Shown here: positions 43,571 to 51,264 of the stretch, piece by piece | How positions within the stretch are numbered: position 1 is the stretch's first letter | Layout of the letters: each line of letters begins with the position of its first letter | NCBI RefSeq assembly: GCF_002138415.1 | Contig: NZ_CP015612.1 | Span: forward strand, 1,094,001 to 1,158,000 | Source: Stenotrophomonas maltophilia | GTDB taxonomy: Bacteria > Pseudomonadota > Gammaproteobacteria > Xanthomonadales > Xanthomonadaceae | Direction of reading: 5' to 3' | Length of the DNA: 64,000 nucleotides | Translations under genes and position numbers: made by a program | The notes under the pieces: generated by a model | The model's input: only the letters and a program-made list of their open reading frames with translations | Told to the model about the DNA's origin: nothing | Databases searched by the model: none

Positions 43571-44656
43571 ATGCTCCCGCACCGCCCCACGACCCTGATG
43601 CTCGCCCTTGCACTGGCCCTGCCGCTGCTGGCCCATGCCGCTGCGCCGGCGCCGGCTGCCAAACCTGCAGCTGCCGCAGCCAGCGCCACCGAAGTGCGCG
43701 GACCGACCGACCTGAAGCCGGGCGAATACCTGTGGCATCCGGAAATCTCGCCGACCGGCCCGATCGTGCTGGTGGTCAGCCTCGATGAGCAGCGTGCCTA
43801 CGTGTACCGCAACGGCATTGCCATCGGCCTGACCACGATCAGCTCGGGCAAGGCCGGGCACGAGACGCCGACCGGTGTGTTCACCATCCTGCAGAAGGAC
43901 AAGGACCACAAGTCCAACCTCTACAACAGCGCGCCGATGCCCTACATGCAGCGGCTGACCTGGGACGGCATCGCCCTGCATGGCGGCAGCCTGCCCGGGC
44001 ATCCGGCTTCGCATGGCTGCGTGCGCCTGCCGCAGGCCTTCGCGCAGAAGCTGTTCAGTGAAACCCAGCGCGGCGACACCGTGGTCGTGGCCGATGCCAA
44101 GAGCTCGCCGATGACCCTGGCCTATCCGTCGGTGCTGGCGCCGGTCAACGCGCGCGGCCAGGCCCTGCCGGAGACCGAGGGCGGCGCGCCGGCGCAGGCC
44201 TGGTGGGATGACAGCGCGGCCCCGGCCGGGCAGGTCGGCATCCTGGTCAGCCTGCACGACCAGCGCCTGTACGTGCTGCGCGATGGCGTGATGATCGGCG
44301 AGTCGCCGTTGAAGGCCGACGCGCTGCCGGCGTTCCAGGGCACCACGCTGTTCGTGATGGGGCAGGGGTACAGCGACACCCCCAGCCCGCTGGACGTGAA
44401 CCAGCGCCTGCACCAGTGGACGGCCTATCCGTTGCTGGGCCAGGACCGCGCCCAGGCCACGCCGGACCTGCTGGCCACACCCTCGCTGCCGATGGCGCTG
44501 CCGGCCGATTTCGCCCGCCAGCTGTACCAGGTGCTGGTGCCGGGCACGACCCTGCTGGTGACCTCGCTGCCGGCGGTCCGCCCAAGCCCGGCTGAATCCG
44601 GAATGCAGCCAGTCTTGGAATCCGAGCCGCCAGGGTCCACCCTCAAGGGCAACTGA
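43571..44656 (+). CDS. L,D-transpeptidase with a degenerate second repeat
   Basis: A 361-residue exported YkuD-type L,D-transpeptidase, which makes 3-3 or lipoprotein crosslinks in peptidoglycan. The signal peptide (LMLALALALPLLAHA) is followed by a catalytic domain with GHETPTGVF, His137 in ALHGGS and the active-site Cys150 in SHGCVRLP. Residues 221-245 (QVGILVSLHDQRLYVLRDGV) repeat the start of the first domain (IVLVVSLDEQRAYVYRNGI, about 63-83), but no second HGC motif follows. So a duplicated half has lost its catalytic cysteine. The gene is 17 bp from the next transpeptidase gene. Confidence 0.9.
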   Translation: MLPHRPTTLMLALALALPLLAHAAAPAPAAKPAAAAASATEVRGPTDLKPGEYLWHPEISPTGPIVLVVSLDEQRAYVYRNGIAIGLTTISSGKAGHETPTGVFTILQKDKDHKSNLYNSAPMPYMQRLTWDGIALHGGSLPGHPASHGCVRLPQAFAQKLFSETQRGDTVVVADAKSSPMTLAYPSVLAPVNARGQALPETEGGAPAQAWWDDSAAPAGQVGILVSLHDQRLYVLRDGVMIGESPLKADALPAFQGTTLFVMGQGYSDTPSPLDVNQRLHQWTAYPLLGQDRAQATPDLLATPSLPMALPADFARQLYQVLVPGTTLLVTSLPAVRPSPAESGMQPVLESEPPGSTLKGN

Positions 44657-44673
44657 GTCCCCCTGTTGTGCCC

Positions 44674-45399
44674 ATGACTGCATCCCGCCTGTGCCGGCTG
44701 GCCGCGTTCGGCCTGCTGGCGACCTCGGCCAGCGCCCCGGCGCTGGCACAGACGCCCGCCCTTGCCACCAGTGCTGATGATCTGGCTGCCCTGCTGTCGC
44801 GCAGTGCGCCCAAGGCCGACCGCCACGTGTTGCAGCTGGCGGCGCATGCCATGCGCTGTGCGTTGCAGCGGCCGGAGCTGGGCGTCAACGGTGATCGCCT
44901 CAGCGTGATCGACTATTCGCGCCCGTCCACCGAGCCGCGCCTGTGGGTGTTCGACCTGGCCCACCAGCGCCTGCTGTTCGAGGAATGGGTGGCGCATGGC
45001 CGCAACAGCGGCGAGAACCGCACCGAGCACTTCTCCAACCGCGATGGCAGTTTCATGTCCAGTCTCGGCGCGTTCACCGCGCAGGAGACCTACATGGGTG
45101 GCAACGGCTATTCGCTGCGCCTGGCCGGGCTGGAACCGGGCTTCAACGACCGCGCGCGCGATCGAGCGATCGTCATCCATGGTGCGCCGTACGTGAACCC
45201 GGCGACTGCGCAGCTGCAGGGGCGGCTCGGTCGCAGCCTGGGCTGTCCGGCGGTGCGCCTGTCGGTGGCCAAGCCGCTGATCGACGCGTTGCGCGGCGGC
45301 ACGATGGTGTTTGCCTACTACCCCGACCAGGATTGGCTGAAGCACTCGCAGCTGCTGGCCGGCGAGTGCGGTGGCCAGGGCACGCTCGCCACGCGGTGA
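44674..45399 (+). CDS. Murein L,D-transpeptidase catalytic domain family protein
   Basis: A 241-residue exported protein of the YkuD_2 type. The signal peptide (LCRLAAFGLLATSASAPALA) is followed by a catalytic domain with VIDYSRPSTEPRLWVFD, the VAHGRNSGENRTEHFSNRDGS loop, His in AIVIHGAPYVNP and Cys in LGRSLGCPAVRLS. The start may be the ATG at 44674 or a GTG at 44668. It is close behind the first L,D-transpeptidase and may be in its operon, so two related crosslinking enzymes are made together. Confidence 0.88.
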   Translation: MTASRLCRLAAFGLLATSASAPALAQTPALATSADDLAALLSRSAPKADRHVLQLAAHAMRCALQRPELGVNGDRLSVIDYSRPSTEPRLWVFDLAHQRLLFEEWVAHGRNSGENRTEHFSNRDGSFMSSLGAFTAQETYMGGNGYSLRLAGLEPGFNDRARDRAIVIHGAPYVNPATAQLQGRLGRSLGCPAVRLSVAKPLIDALRGGTMVFAYYPDQDWLKHSQLLAGECGGQGTLATR

Positions 45400-45433
45400 T
45401 GCACGACGGCGCGCGCCATGATGCAATGCGCGG

Positions 45434-46042
45434 ATGAACATCGACTCCCTGCTGCACACTCCGAGCCAGGTGATCTCCAGCCTGGATTACCGCCGCGAAC
45501 GCTGGCGGAATGGACTTGGCTGGACCCGCGAGATCCTGCGCCTGCCTGCGCAGGGGGATGACTGGGCGCTGCGCCTGTCGATGGCCGAGATCGAGCAGGA
45601 CGCCGCGTTCTCCGCTTTCCCCGGCGTGGAGCGCGAACTGGTGCTGCTGCAGGGCAATGGTGTGCGCCTGCGCTTCGACGATGGCCGTGTGGCCGAGGTG
45701 CTGCCGCCACACGGACGGGTGCGGTTTGCGGGTGAGGAAACACTGCACGGTGAACTGGTCGATGGCACCACCCACGACTTCAACCTGATGTGGAAGCGCG
45801 AGCTGCTGCAGGCCGAACTGCTGCATCGGCCGCTGGTGGGCGCCATGTTCTTCTTCAGCGAACCGGGCGTGGCCTGGGCACTGCATCTGCTGGCCGGTCA
45901 GGCGGAGTTCGGTGCAGATAGCGGCTTGCCGGCGCTGCAGGCGGGCGACACTGCGTGGCTGTCGGCAGGTGAGCGTCAGCGTCATGCGGTGCAGGGCGGT
46001 GGCGAATTGCTGGCGATCCGGATCAGTGCGGCGGCGGGATGA
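45434..46042 (+). CDS. HutD/Ves-family protein
   Basis: A 202-residue cupin-like protein of the HutD (Ves) family, with SLDYRRERWRNGLGWTREIL, RLSMAEIEQDAAFSAFPGVEREL, VLLQGNGVRLRF and DFNLMWKRELLQAELLHRPL. Members are linked to histidine utilisation or unknown stress roles; no hut genes lie here. Start ATG at 45434. A repeat-rich region of about 290 bp follows. Confidence 0.85.
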   Translation: MNIDSLLHTPSQVISSLDYRRERWRNGLGWTREILRLPAQGDDWALRLSMAEIEQDAAFSAFPGVERELVLLQGNGVRLRFDDGRVAEVLPPHGRVRFAGEETLHGELVDGTTHDFNLMWKRELLQAELLHRPLVGAMFFFSEPGVAWALHLLAGQAEFGADSGLPALQAGDTAWLSAGERQRHAVQGGGELLAIRISAAAG

Positions 46043-46061
46043 TTCCTGGGCGCCGGTTGGC

Positions 46062-46334
46062 ACCATCCACGCATGGCGTGGATCTACTGGGGTGCGGTTG
46101 CCACCACGCCTGGACACGCCGTTCAGTAGATCCACGCCATGCGTGGATGCGGCCACCGACACCGCGTCATGGTGCGAACCAAGGTTCGCACCCACCAGAA
46201 AGCGGTTCGCACCCGCCGAATCCGTTCAGTAGATCCACGCCATGCGTGGATGCGGCCACCGACACCGTGTCATGGTGCGAACCAAGGTTCGCACCCACCA
46301 GGATGCGGGTCGCACCCACCAGGATGCGGTGGCC
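46062..46334. repeat. REP cluster with a tandem 77-bp direct repeat
   Basis: A string of REPs after the HutD gene: CATCCACGCATGGCGTGG with GTTGCCACC, then two near-identical 77-bp units at 46122-46198 and 46225-46301 (one mismatch), each of a GTAGATCCACGCCATGCGTGG REP plus GTGCGAACCAAGGTTCGCAC. The two units lie 103 bp apart in the same direction, evidence of a recent duplication of a REP pair. Confidence 0.82.
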
Positions 46335-47939
46335 TCAATACACATCGCGCCGGTAACGACCGGCCAGCAACAGCGCTTCCTTGCCCGCGGTACCCAGCAC
46401 CTGCTCGATCACTGCATCCACCGCCGGGGCCATGCCCTGCAGGCTGCCGCAGACCAGGATCGTCGCACCTTCATCGACCCACTGGCGCAACGTTGACGCT
46501 TCGGCCAGCAGCCGGTCCTGCACATAGCGGTGCGCACCGCCATCGCGGCTGAACACTGCATCCAACCGCGCCAGCGTGCCGTCGGCCAGCATCGCCTGCA
46601 GTTCTTCACCGAAGTGGAAGTCATGCGCGGAGGTGCGCTCACCGAACAGCAGCCAGGTGCGCCGTGCGCCACTGCGTACGCGTTCGTGCAGATGCGCGCG
46701 CAGGCCGGCGATGCCGGTGCCATTGCCGATCAGCAGCAGCGGCACGTCGGCGGCCACGCCGTGGAAATTGTCGTTGCGGCGCAGACGCAGCTGCACCGCT
46801 TCTCCGATGGCTGCGTAGTCGCACAGCCAGCCGCTGCCGATGCCGGGTGTGCCATCGGCGCGCAGCTGGCGGCGCAGCAGCAGCTCCACCGCGCCGTCGG
46901 CCATCACCGAGGCGATCGAGTACTCGCGATGCGGCAGCGGTTGCAGGGTCGCCAGCAGCGCTGGAAGATCACCCGGGGGAACCAATGAGGGCAGGTGCGA
47001 GCGCGCGACGCGTGCCAGCAACGTCTGCCCGTCATCCAGCACGGTGTCCGCGTCGAAGCGTTGTGCGTCCAGCCAGGCACGCACGGTGTGCGATGCGTGC
47101 TGCGGGCCGATCTCGGCGATGTCACCGGCCTGCCACTGCGCAACTGCATCGGCCGGGGGCTGCAGGCGCAACCAATACACGGGGCCGCCGGGGCTGCCCG
47201 GGTTCAGATGCTCGCGTTGCAGCAGCGTCCACGGCTGGTACTCGGCCGGACTCCAGTCGGGCAGTTCGCTGGCGTTACCGCCGAGTTGACCCAGCAACTG
47301 CTGCCAATGACGCAGCGCCGCCGGATCGGCGTTGTCGACTTCGATCGCATCGAACAGCGGGTGCGCGCCGTGCTGGCGCAGCCATTGGTCGAGCTGATGG
47401 CCGAATCCGCAGAAATGGCCATAGCTGCGGTCGCCCAGTGCGAGCACGCCGTATTTCAGGTGCTGCAGCGAGGGCGGCGTGGCCATCACCCCACGCAGGA
47501 AGGGCAGGGCGTGGTCGGGCGGATCACCTTCGCCTGTGGTGCTGGCGATGAACAGCGCGCGCTGGCTGTCGGCCAGCAACGCGGCGTCGACCTCATGCAG
47601 TCCGCGTACGCGCACTGGCACGCCAGCACCGCGCAGGGCCTCGGCGCTGCGTTCGGCCAGCTCACGCGCGAAGCCTGTCTGGCTGGACCAGACCAGCAGG
47701 ATCGGGGACGTGTCACCGGTTGCTGCATCGTCGCGCGGGCGCCCGCGCCACCACAGGGCCACGCAGGCCAGCGCATACAACGCCGTGGCGACCACTGCGA
47801 TCTGCGATTGCCGCGCCCGAGGTGCGCCCTGCCACCAGGCTTCGCCCAGATGCAGGCGCAGCAGCGCCCAGCCGATCACTGCCAGCAGGAACAGCACCAG
47901 CGCGTTGCCGAGCCACGCGCGCGACGGACGGGCGCTCAT
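46335..47939 (-). CDS. Membrane-anchored flavodoxin/ferredoxin-NADP reductase-type flavoprotein
   Basis: A 534-residue flavoprotein resembling the alpha subunit of sulfite reductase or NADPH-P450 reductase, with two N-terminal membrane helices (about residues 10-28 and 48-65). The flavodoxin-type FMN domain (ILLVWSSQTGFARELAE, IASTTGEGDPPDHALPFL) is followed by an FNR domain with the FAD motif REYSIASV and NADPH motif LLIGNGTGIAGLRAHL. No sulfite reductase beta subunit is near. It is coupled to ApbE and belongs to the Fur-headed operon, so it probably supplies electrons from NADPH across the membrane to the periplasmic partners. Confidence 0.88.
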   Translation of the reverse strand: MSARPSRAWLGNALVLFLLAVIGWALLRLHLGEAWWQGAPRARQSQIAVVATALYALACVALWWRGRPRDDAATGDTSPILLVWSSQTGFARELAERSAEALRGAGVPVRVRGLHEVDAALLADSQRALFIASTTGEGDPPDHALPFLRGVMATPPSLQHLKYGVLALGDRSYGHFCGFGHQLDQWLRQHGAHPLFDAIEVDNADPAALRHWQQLLGQLGGNASELPDWSPAEYQPWTLLQREHLNPGSPGGPVYWLRLQPPADAVAQWQAGDIAEIGPQHASHTVRAWLDAQRFDADTVLDDGQTLLARVARSHLPSLVPPGDLPALLATLQPLPHREYSIASVMADGAVELLLRRQLRADGTPGIGSGWLCDYAAIGEAVQLRLRRNDNFHGVAADVPLLLIGNGTGIAGLRAHLHERVRSGARRTWLLFGERTSAHDFHFGEELQAMLADGTLARLDAVFSRDGGAHRYVQDRLLAEASTLRQWVDEGATILVCGSLQGMAPAVDAVIEQVLGTAGKEALLLAGRYRRDVY

Positions 47940-48907
47940 GCGCCCTGCTCATCGAGCAGGCGCTGGAAGGCGCTGCTGAGGAATTCCTGCGGGCCTTCTG
48001 CGGTGCGTTGCAGGTAGCGCGCGGCCAGTCCTTCGCGTTCGGCCAGCACCATGCCCTTTTCGCGACCCAGCACGGTCAGTGCGGTGGCCCAGGCATCGGC
48101 GTGCATGGCGTCGTCGGCGACCACGGTTACCGCCGCGGCGACCTGCCGCACCGGCCTGCCCGTACGCGGGTCCAGGCTGTGGCTGTAGGCTTCGCCATCG
48201 GCCTGGTACTGGTGCCAGCGATCACCGGAAGTAGCCACGGCCTTGCCATCCAGTGCCAGCACCCGTGGCGGGGTATCGGTGTGCGCATCCTCTTCTGGTG
48301 CGGATTCCACCAGCACGCGCCACGGTTGGCCGTCCGGTTTCCGGCCGTAGCCGGCCAGTTCGCCGCCGACTTCGATCAGCGCTGCAGCAATGCCTTGCCC
48401 ACGTAACCAGGTGGCCACGTGATCGACGCCGAAGCCCTTGGCGATCGCAGAGAGATCCAGTTCCAGTCCGCCTGGTTGCAGCAGCGCATCGTCCTGCCAC
48501 TGCAGGCGCTGCCAACCGCAGCGCTCACGCGTGGCCTGCAGGGTAGCGTCGTCGGGCTGGCGGCGTTCACCGGCATGTGCACCGAAGCCCCACAGCGCAA
48601 CCAGTGGACCGATGGTGGGATCGAAGGCGCCGCCACTGGCGGCAGCGATGGACTGTGCGCAGGCCAGAACGTGACGGGTCTCGGCCGGCAGCACGCACCA
48701 CCGGCCGGCGTCGGCGCGGTTGTAGCGGCTCAGATCCGAACCGCGCTCCCAGGTGCTCATCTGCGCGACCACCTCGTCCAGCCGCGCCTGGATGCCAGCA
48801 TGCAGCGGGTGCAGGTCGCGCTGGCGCGACGCAACCAGCGACACGCTCCAGGTGGTGCCCATGGTGGTGCCGCCGAGGCGGGCGATGTCGAGCAGGGGAT
48901 CGGTCAT
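47936..48907 (-). CDS. apbE: FAD:protein FMN transferase (ApbE)
   Basis: ApbE attaches FMN covalently to a Thr or Ser of periplasmic or membrane redox proteins. The 323-residue protein shows GGTTMGTTWSVSL, FDPTIGPLVALWGFG, LDLSAIAKGFGVDHVA, HSLDPRTGRPV and DDAMHADAWATALTVLG. Start at 48907 gives a protein without a lipobox, so it may be cytosolic or use a non-standard export; ApbE is normally periplasmic. It overlaps the flavoreductase by 4 bp. Confidence 0.93.
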   Translation of the reverse strand: MTDPLLDIARLGGTTMGTTWSVSLVASRQRDLHPLHAGIQARLDEVVAQMSTWERGSDLSRYNRADAGRWCVLPAETRHVLACAQSIAAASGGAFDPTIGPLVALWGFGAHAGERRQPDDATLQATRERCGWQRLQWQDDALLQPGGLELDLSAIAKGFGVDHVATWLRGQGIAAALIEVGGELAGYGRKPDGQPWRVLVESAPEEDAHTDTPPRVLALDGKAVATSGDRWHQYQADGEAYSHSLDPRTGRPVRQVAAAVTVVADDAMHADAWATALTVLGREKGMVLAEREGLAARYLQRTAEGPQEFLSSAFQRLLDEQGA

Positions 48908-48962
48908 GGTGGTGTGCTGCAGGCGCGATGCCGGGGCGTGCCCGGCATCGCGGTCCACGTCA

Positions 48963-49766
48963 TTACTGTGGCAGCACTTCCAGCGTGGCCACGTAGCTCA
49001 GGCGGCGCTTGGCGGCCTGCTTCACCGAGGTCTTGTTGTCCTCGGTGCCGGTTTCCAGCCAGTACATGCCGGCTTCCGGCCAGGTCACCTTGATCTCACC
49101 CTTGGCATCGCTGGTGACCTTCAGCTCGTCCTGCGCGTTGCGGTAGCGGGTGGCGCCACGCACGATCTCGAACTCCAGGCCGGCAGTGGGCTTGCCGTCG
49201 ACCAGCACGCGGAAGGTGGCTTCCTCGCCGGCGAACAGATCGTTCGGGTGGCCGACGGCGACCAGCTCGATGCCACGGTTGGACGGCTTCAGCGCGGTGT
49301 CGTTCGGGGCGCCGTTGGTGACGAAGGTCTCCACGCGGCCGACCGACTGGCTCACTTCCAGCTTCTTCGCGTCCTTGGGCAGTTCGCCGAAGGTAGCCAC
49401 GCTGCCGCGCCAGCGCTTGCGCTCGCCGTTCTGCTCGTAGGTGGCGAACAGGCCGTCATTGACCGACGCGATGCGGTAGGTGCCCTGTTGCTTCAGCTCG
49501 ACATCGAACACGCTGCGGTACTTGCCGGTGGCGGCGTTCTGCGGCTGCACGGTGCTGCCGTCCGGCGCGGTGATCACCACCGACTCCAGGCGCAGCGGCA
49601 CGTGGTTGAAATAGAACAGGTCGTTGGAGACCGCACCGTCGACGGTGATCCACGGCGCGTTGCCGGCGATCACGGTCTGCGAGGGCAGCAGCCAGGCCTT
49701 GTGGGCCAGGGCGGAGAAGGGAAGGGCAGCGGCCAGAGCGGCGGCGAGGACGAGCGTGCGCTTCAT
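48963..49766 (-). CDS. DUF4198 exported protein
   Basis: A 267-residue exported protein with signal peptide [20 protein letters not shown] and the mature N-terminus [12 protein letters not shown], a hallmark of DUF4198 (nikM/cobalt-transport-associated fold). The body has [48 protein letters not shown] and [16 protein letters not shown]. The family is linked with metal transport and with flavinylation gene sets (recalled). The mature N-terminal His could be a metal ligand. It sits between ApbE and the DUF2271 gene. Confidence 0.88.
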   Translation of the reverse strand: MKRTLVLAAALAAALPFSALAHKAWLLPSQTVIAGNAPWITVDGAVSNDLFYFNHVPLRLESVVITAPDGSTVQPQNAATGKYRSVFDVELKQQGTYRIASVNDGLFATYEQNGERKRWRGSVATFGELPKDAKKLEVSQSVGRVETFVTNGAPNDTALKPSNRGIELVAVGHPNDLFAGEEATFRVLVDGKPTAGLEFEIVRGATRYRNAQDELKVTSDAKGEIKVTWPEAGMYWLETGTEDNKTSVKQAAKRRLSYVATLEVLPQ

Positions 49767-49786
49767 GCGGAAGACTCCAGTTGGAA

Positions 49787-49825
49787 GGGGTCGGATCCCT
49801 TTCCATCGGAAAGGGCTATGACCCC
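49787..49825. repeat. GGGGTCGGATCCC palindrome, left member of an inward doublet
   Basis: The left arm has ATCCC and the right arm AGCCC (GGGCTATGACCCC). It pairs with the copy at 49841 in inverted arrangement with the AGCCC arms inside, and lies in the 122-bp gap between DUF4198 and DUF2271. Confidence 0.85.
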
Positions 49826-49840
49826 GGGGGATAGGGCGAT

Positions 49841-49877
49841 GGGGTCAGAGCCCTTCCTGCGGAAGGGATCCGACCCC
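49841..49877. repeat. GGGGTCAGAGCCC palindrome, right member of an inward doublet
   Basis: GGGGTCAGAGCCCTTCC pairs with GGAAGGGATCCGACCCC around TGC. It is the reversed partner of the copy at 49787, 15 bp away. Confidence 0.85.
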
Positions 49878-49888
49878 GGGTCAGGCGG

Positions 49889-50407
49889 TTAAGGTTTGAC
49901 GGCGAGGGTGACCTGGCCCAGTTCGGTGGCGCCCTGTGCCTTGCCGTTCTGTGCGGCGGTGGCCGGCCAGGTGAAGGGGATCTTCAGCAGTTCGCGGCCG
50001 CCGACTTCGCGCACCGCTTCCACCACCAGGGTGTAGTTGCCCGGGGCCAGCTGCTTCAGTGCCGGCTGCTTGTCGTTGAACGACAGCGCGTGCTTGCCGG
50101 CCGGGCGGGTCGGGCCGGTCACGCCGTCCACCGGCACCTGCAGGGTGCGGCCGCTCTTGCGCCACCACTGGCGCAGGTCCGGCAGCCACTTGGTGCCGTG
50201 GCCTTCGCTGTTGCTGGTCTGCTGGTACCAGACCGACAGGTTGGCCGCGACCTTCTGGTCGGCGCCTTCCAGCCACACCGCCACGTACGGGCGGTGGTAC
50301 TCGGCCACGTTGAGCTTGGGCACTTCGACGTTGATGTCGAGGGTGGTGGCATAGGCCGGCGAGGTGGCCAGCAGGCCGCTGAGGGCGATGGTCAGGGTGA
50401 CGCGCAT
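49889..50407 (-). CDS. DUF2271 exported protein, probable FMN carrier
   Basis: A 172-residue exported protein (signal peptide ending in SPAYA near residue 20) with the DUF2271 fold. It has LDINVEVPKLNVAEYHRPYVAVWLEG and WLPDLRQWWRKSGR, then residues 94-100 D-G-V-T-G-P-T, followed by RPAGKHALSF. This matches the ApbE flavinylation motif Dxx[ST]GA[ST] except that Ala is Pro; Thr100 is the expected FMN site. As ApbE is encoded in the same operon, this is the likely carrier of covalently bound FMN in the periplasm. Confidence 0.85.
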   Translation of the reverse strand: MRVTLTIALSGLLATSPAYATTLDINVEVPKLNVAEYHRPYVAVWLEGADQKVAANLSVWYQQTSNSEGHGTKWLPDLRQWWRKSGRTLQVPVDGVTGPTRPAGKHALSFNDKQPALKQLAPGNYTLVVEAVREVGGRELLKIPFTWPATAAQNGKAQGATELGQVTLAVKP

Positions 50408-50433
50408 GGGGCGGCTCCGGAAACGAAGGAAAG

Positions 50434-51072
50434 TCAGTGGATCAGCAGCAGGGCGATCAGCAGCGGGATCATCAGGCCGAGGCCGACCAGCGGCCAGGTC
50501 ATGCGCCGCTGACGTGCATGCAGGTGAAGCAGGAACAGGCCGGTGATGCAGAACACCAGGCAGGCCACGGCGAACAGGTCCAGGAACCAGCCCCACGCTG
50601 GGCCCGCGTTGCGGCCCTTGTGCAGGTCGTTGAGGTAGGACACCGCGCCGCGCGAGGTTGATTCGTACTCCACCGCGCCGGTCGCGCGATCGATGCTCAG
50701 CCAGGCGTCGCCACCCGGGCGTGGCAGTGACAGGTAGATCTCTTCAGCCGACCACTCGGCCGGGCGCCCGCCGATGGCGATGCCCAGCTGCGTGTCCAGC
50801 CATTGCCGGGCCGGGCGCGGAATCGGCGCGTTGCCGTCCTCGCGCGTGCCCAGCTGGCCCAGCAGCGCGGCCGGCAGTTCCAGATGCTGGTTCTGCACCT
50901 CGGGCTTGGCCTCGATCTTCGCGGCATGGTTGAGGGTCAGGCCGGTCACCGCAAACAGCAGCATGCCGATCAGGCAGACCGCCGAGCTGATCCAGTGCCA
51001 CTGGTGCAGCGTACGCAGCCAGAAGCCACGGTTCTGTTGCTGCTGCACGGTGGAAGAGGCAGGACGGCTCAC
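50434..51072 (-). CDS. PepSY-associated transmembrane protein
   Basis: A 212-residue inner-membrane protein with a PepSY-TM arrangement: an N-terminal helix (about 28-48) with [22 protein letters not shown], a periplasmic PepSY-like domain (about 50-145, [28 protein letters not shown]), and two C-terminal helices. A conserved [21 protein letters not shown] carries the His that ligates haem in related proteins. It starts with GTG. In other bacteria PepSY-TM is fused to the flavoreductase; here they are separate genes in one operon. DRATGAV resembles a flavinylation motif but lacks the final Ser/Thr. Confidence 0.85.
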   Translation of the reverse strand: MSRPASSTVQQQQNRGFWLRTLHQWHWISSAVCLIGMLLFAVTGLTLNHAAKIEAKPEVQNQHLELPAALLGQLGTREDGNAPIPRPARQWLDTQLGIAIGGRPAEWSAEEIYLSLPRPGGDAWLSIDRATGAVEYESTSRGAVSYLNDLHKGRNAGPAWGWFLDLFAVACLVFCITGLFLLHLHARQRRMTWPLVGLGLMIPLLIALLLIH

Positions 51073-51110
51073 GGCACGGTTCGAGGCGGACGGGGACTGC
51101 CCATTACATC

Positions 51111-51129
51111 ATTGATGAGAATAGCTCGC
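51111..51129 (-). promoter_or_regulatory. Weak Fur-box-like site upstream of the PepSY gene
   Basis: ATTGATGAGAATAGCTCGC shares the ATGAGAAT half with the site at 54350 and 10 of 19 positions overall. It lies 39 bp upstream of the PepSY start codon. The match is weak and could be chance. Confidence 0.3.
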
Positions 51130-51145
51130 AATTGCGTGTCGTTCT

Positions 51146-51176
51146 GTATCCCACCGCCGGATCGACGGCGGGATAC
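51146..51176. terminator. GC-rich hairpin between TonB receptor and PepSY genes
   Basis: GTATCCCACCGCCG and CGGCGGGATAC form a strong stem with a short loop, lying 89 bp past the TonB receptor stop on the minus strand. No T tract follows, so it may attenuate or stabilise rather than terminate. Confidence 0.45.
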
Positions 51177-51177
51177 G

Positions 51178-51255
51178 GCAGATTCACGCCATGCGTGGAA
51201 GGAGCGGTGCGTGGATGGAGCGGTGCCGACCAAGGTCGGCACCCACCAGGGCAGG
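51178..51255. repeat. REPs after the TonB receptor gene
   Basis: GGCAGATTCACGCCATGCGTGG and GGTGCCGACCAAGGTCGGCACC are REP hairpins in the spacer between the receptor and the PepSY gene. Confidence 0.75.
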
Positions 51256-51264
51256 GCGCAGAGA

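Noticed and set aside
46335..47939. Sulfite reductase alpha subunit for sulfur assimilation
   Set aside because: Membrane anchors, no cysI nearby and position in an iron/flavin operon argue against assimilation.
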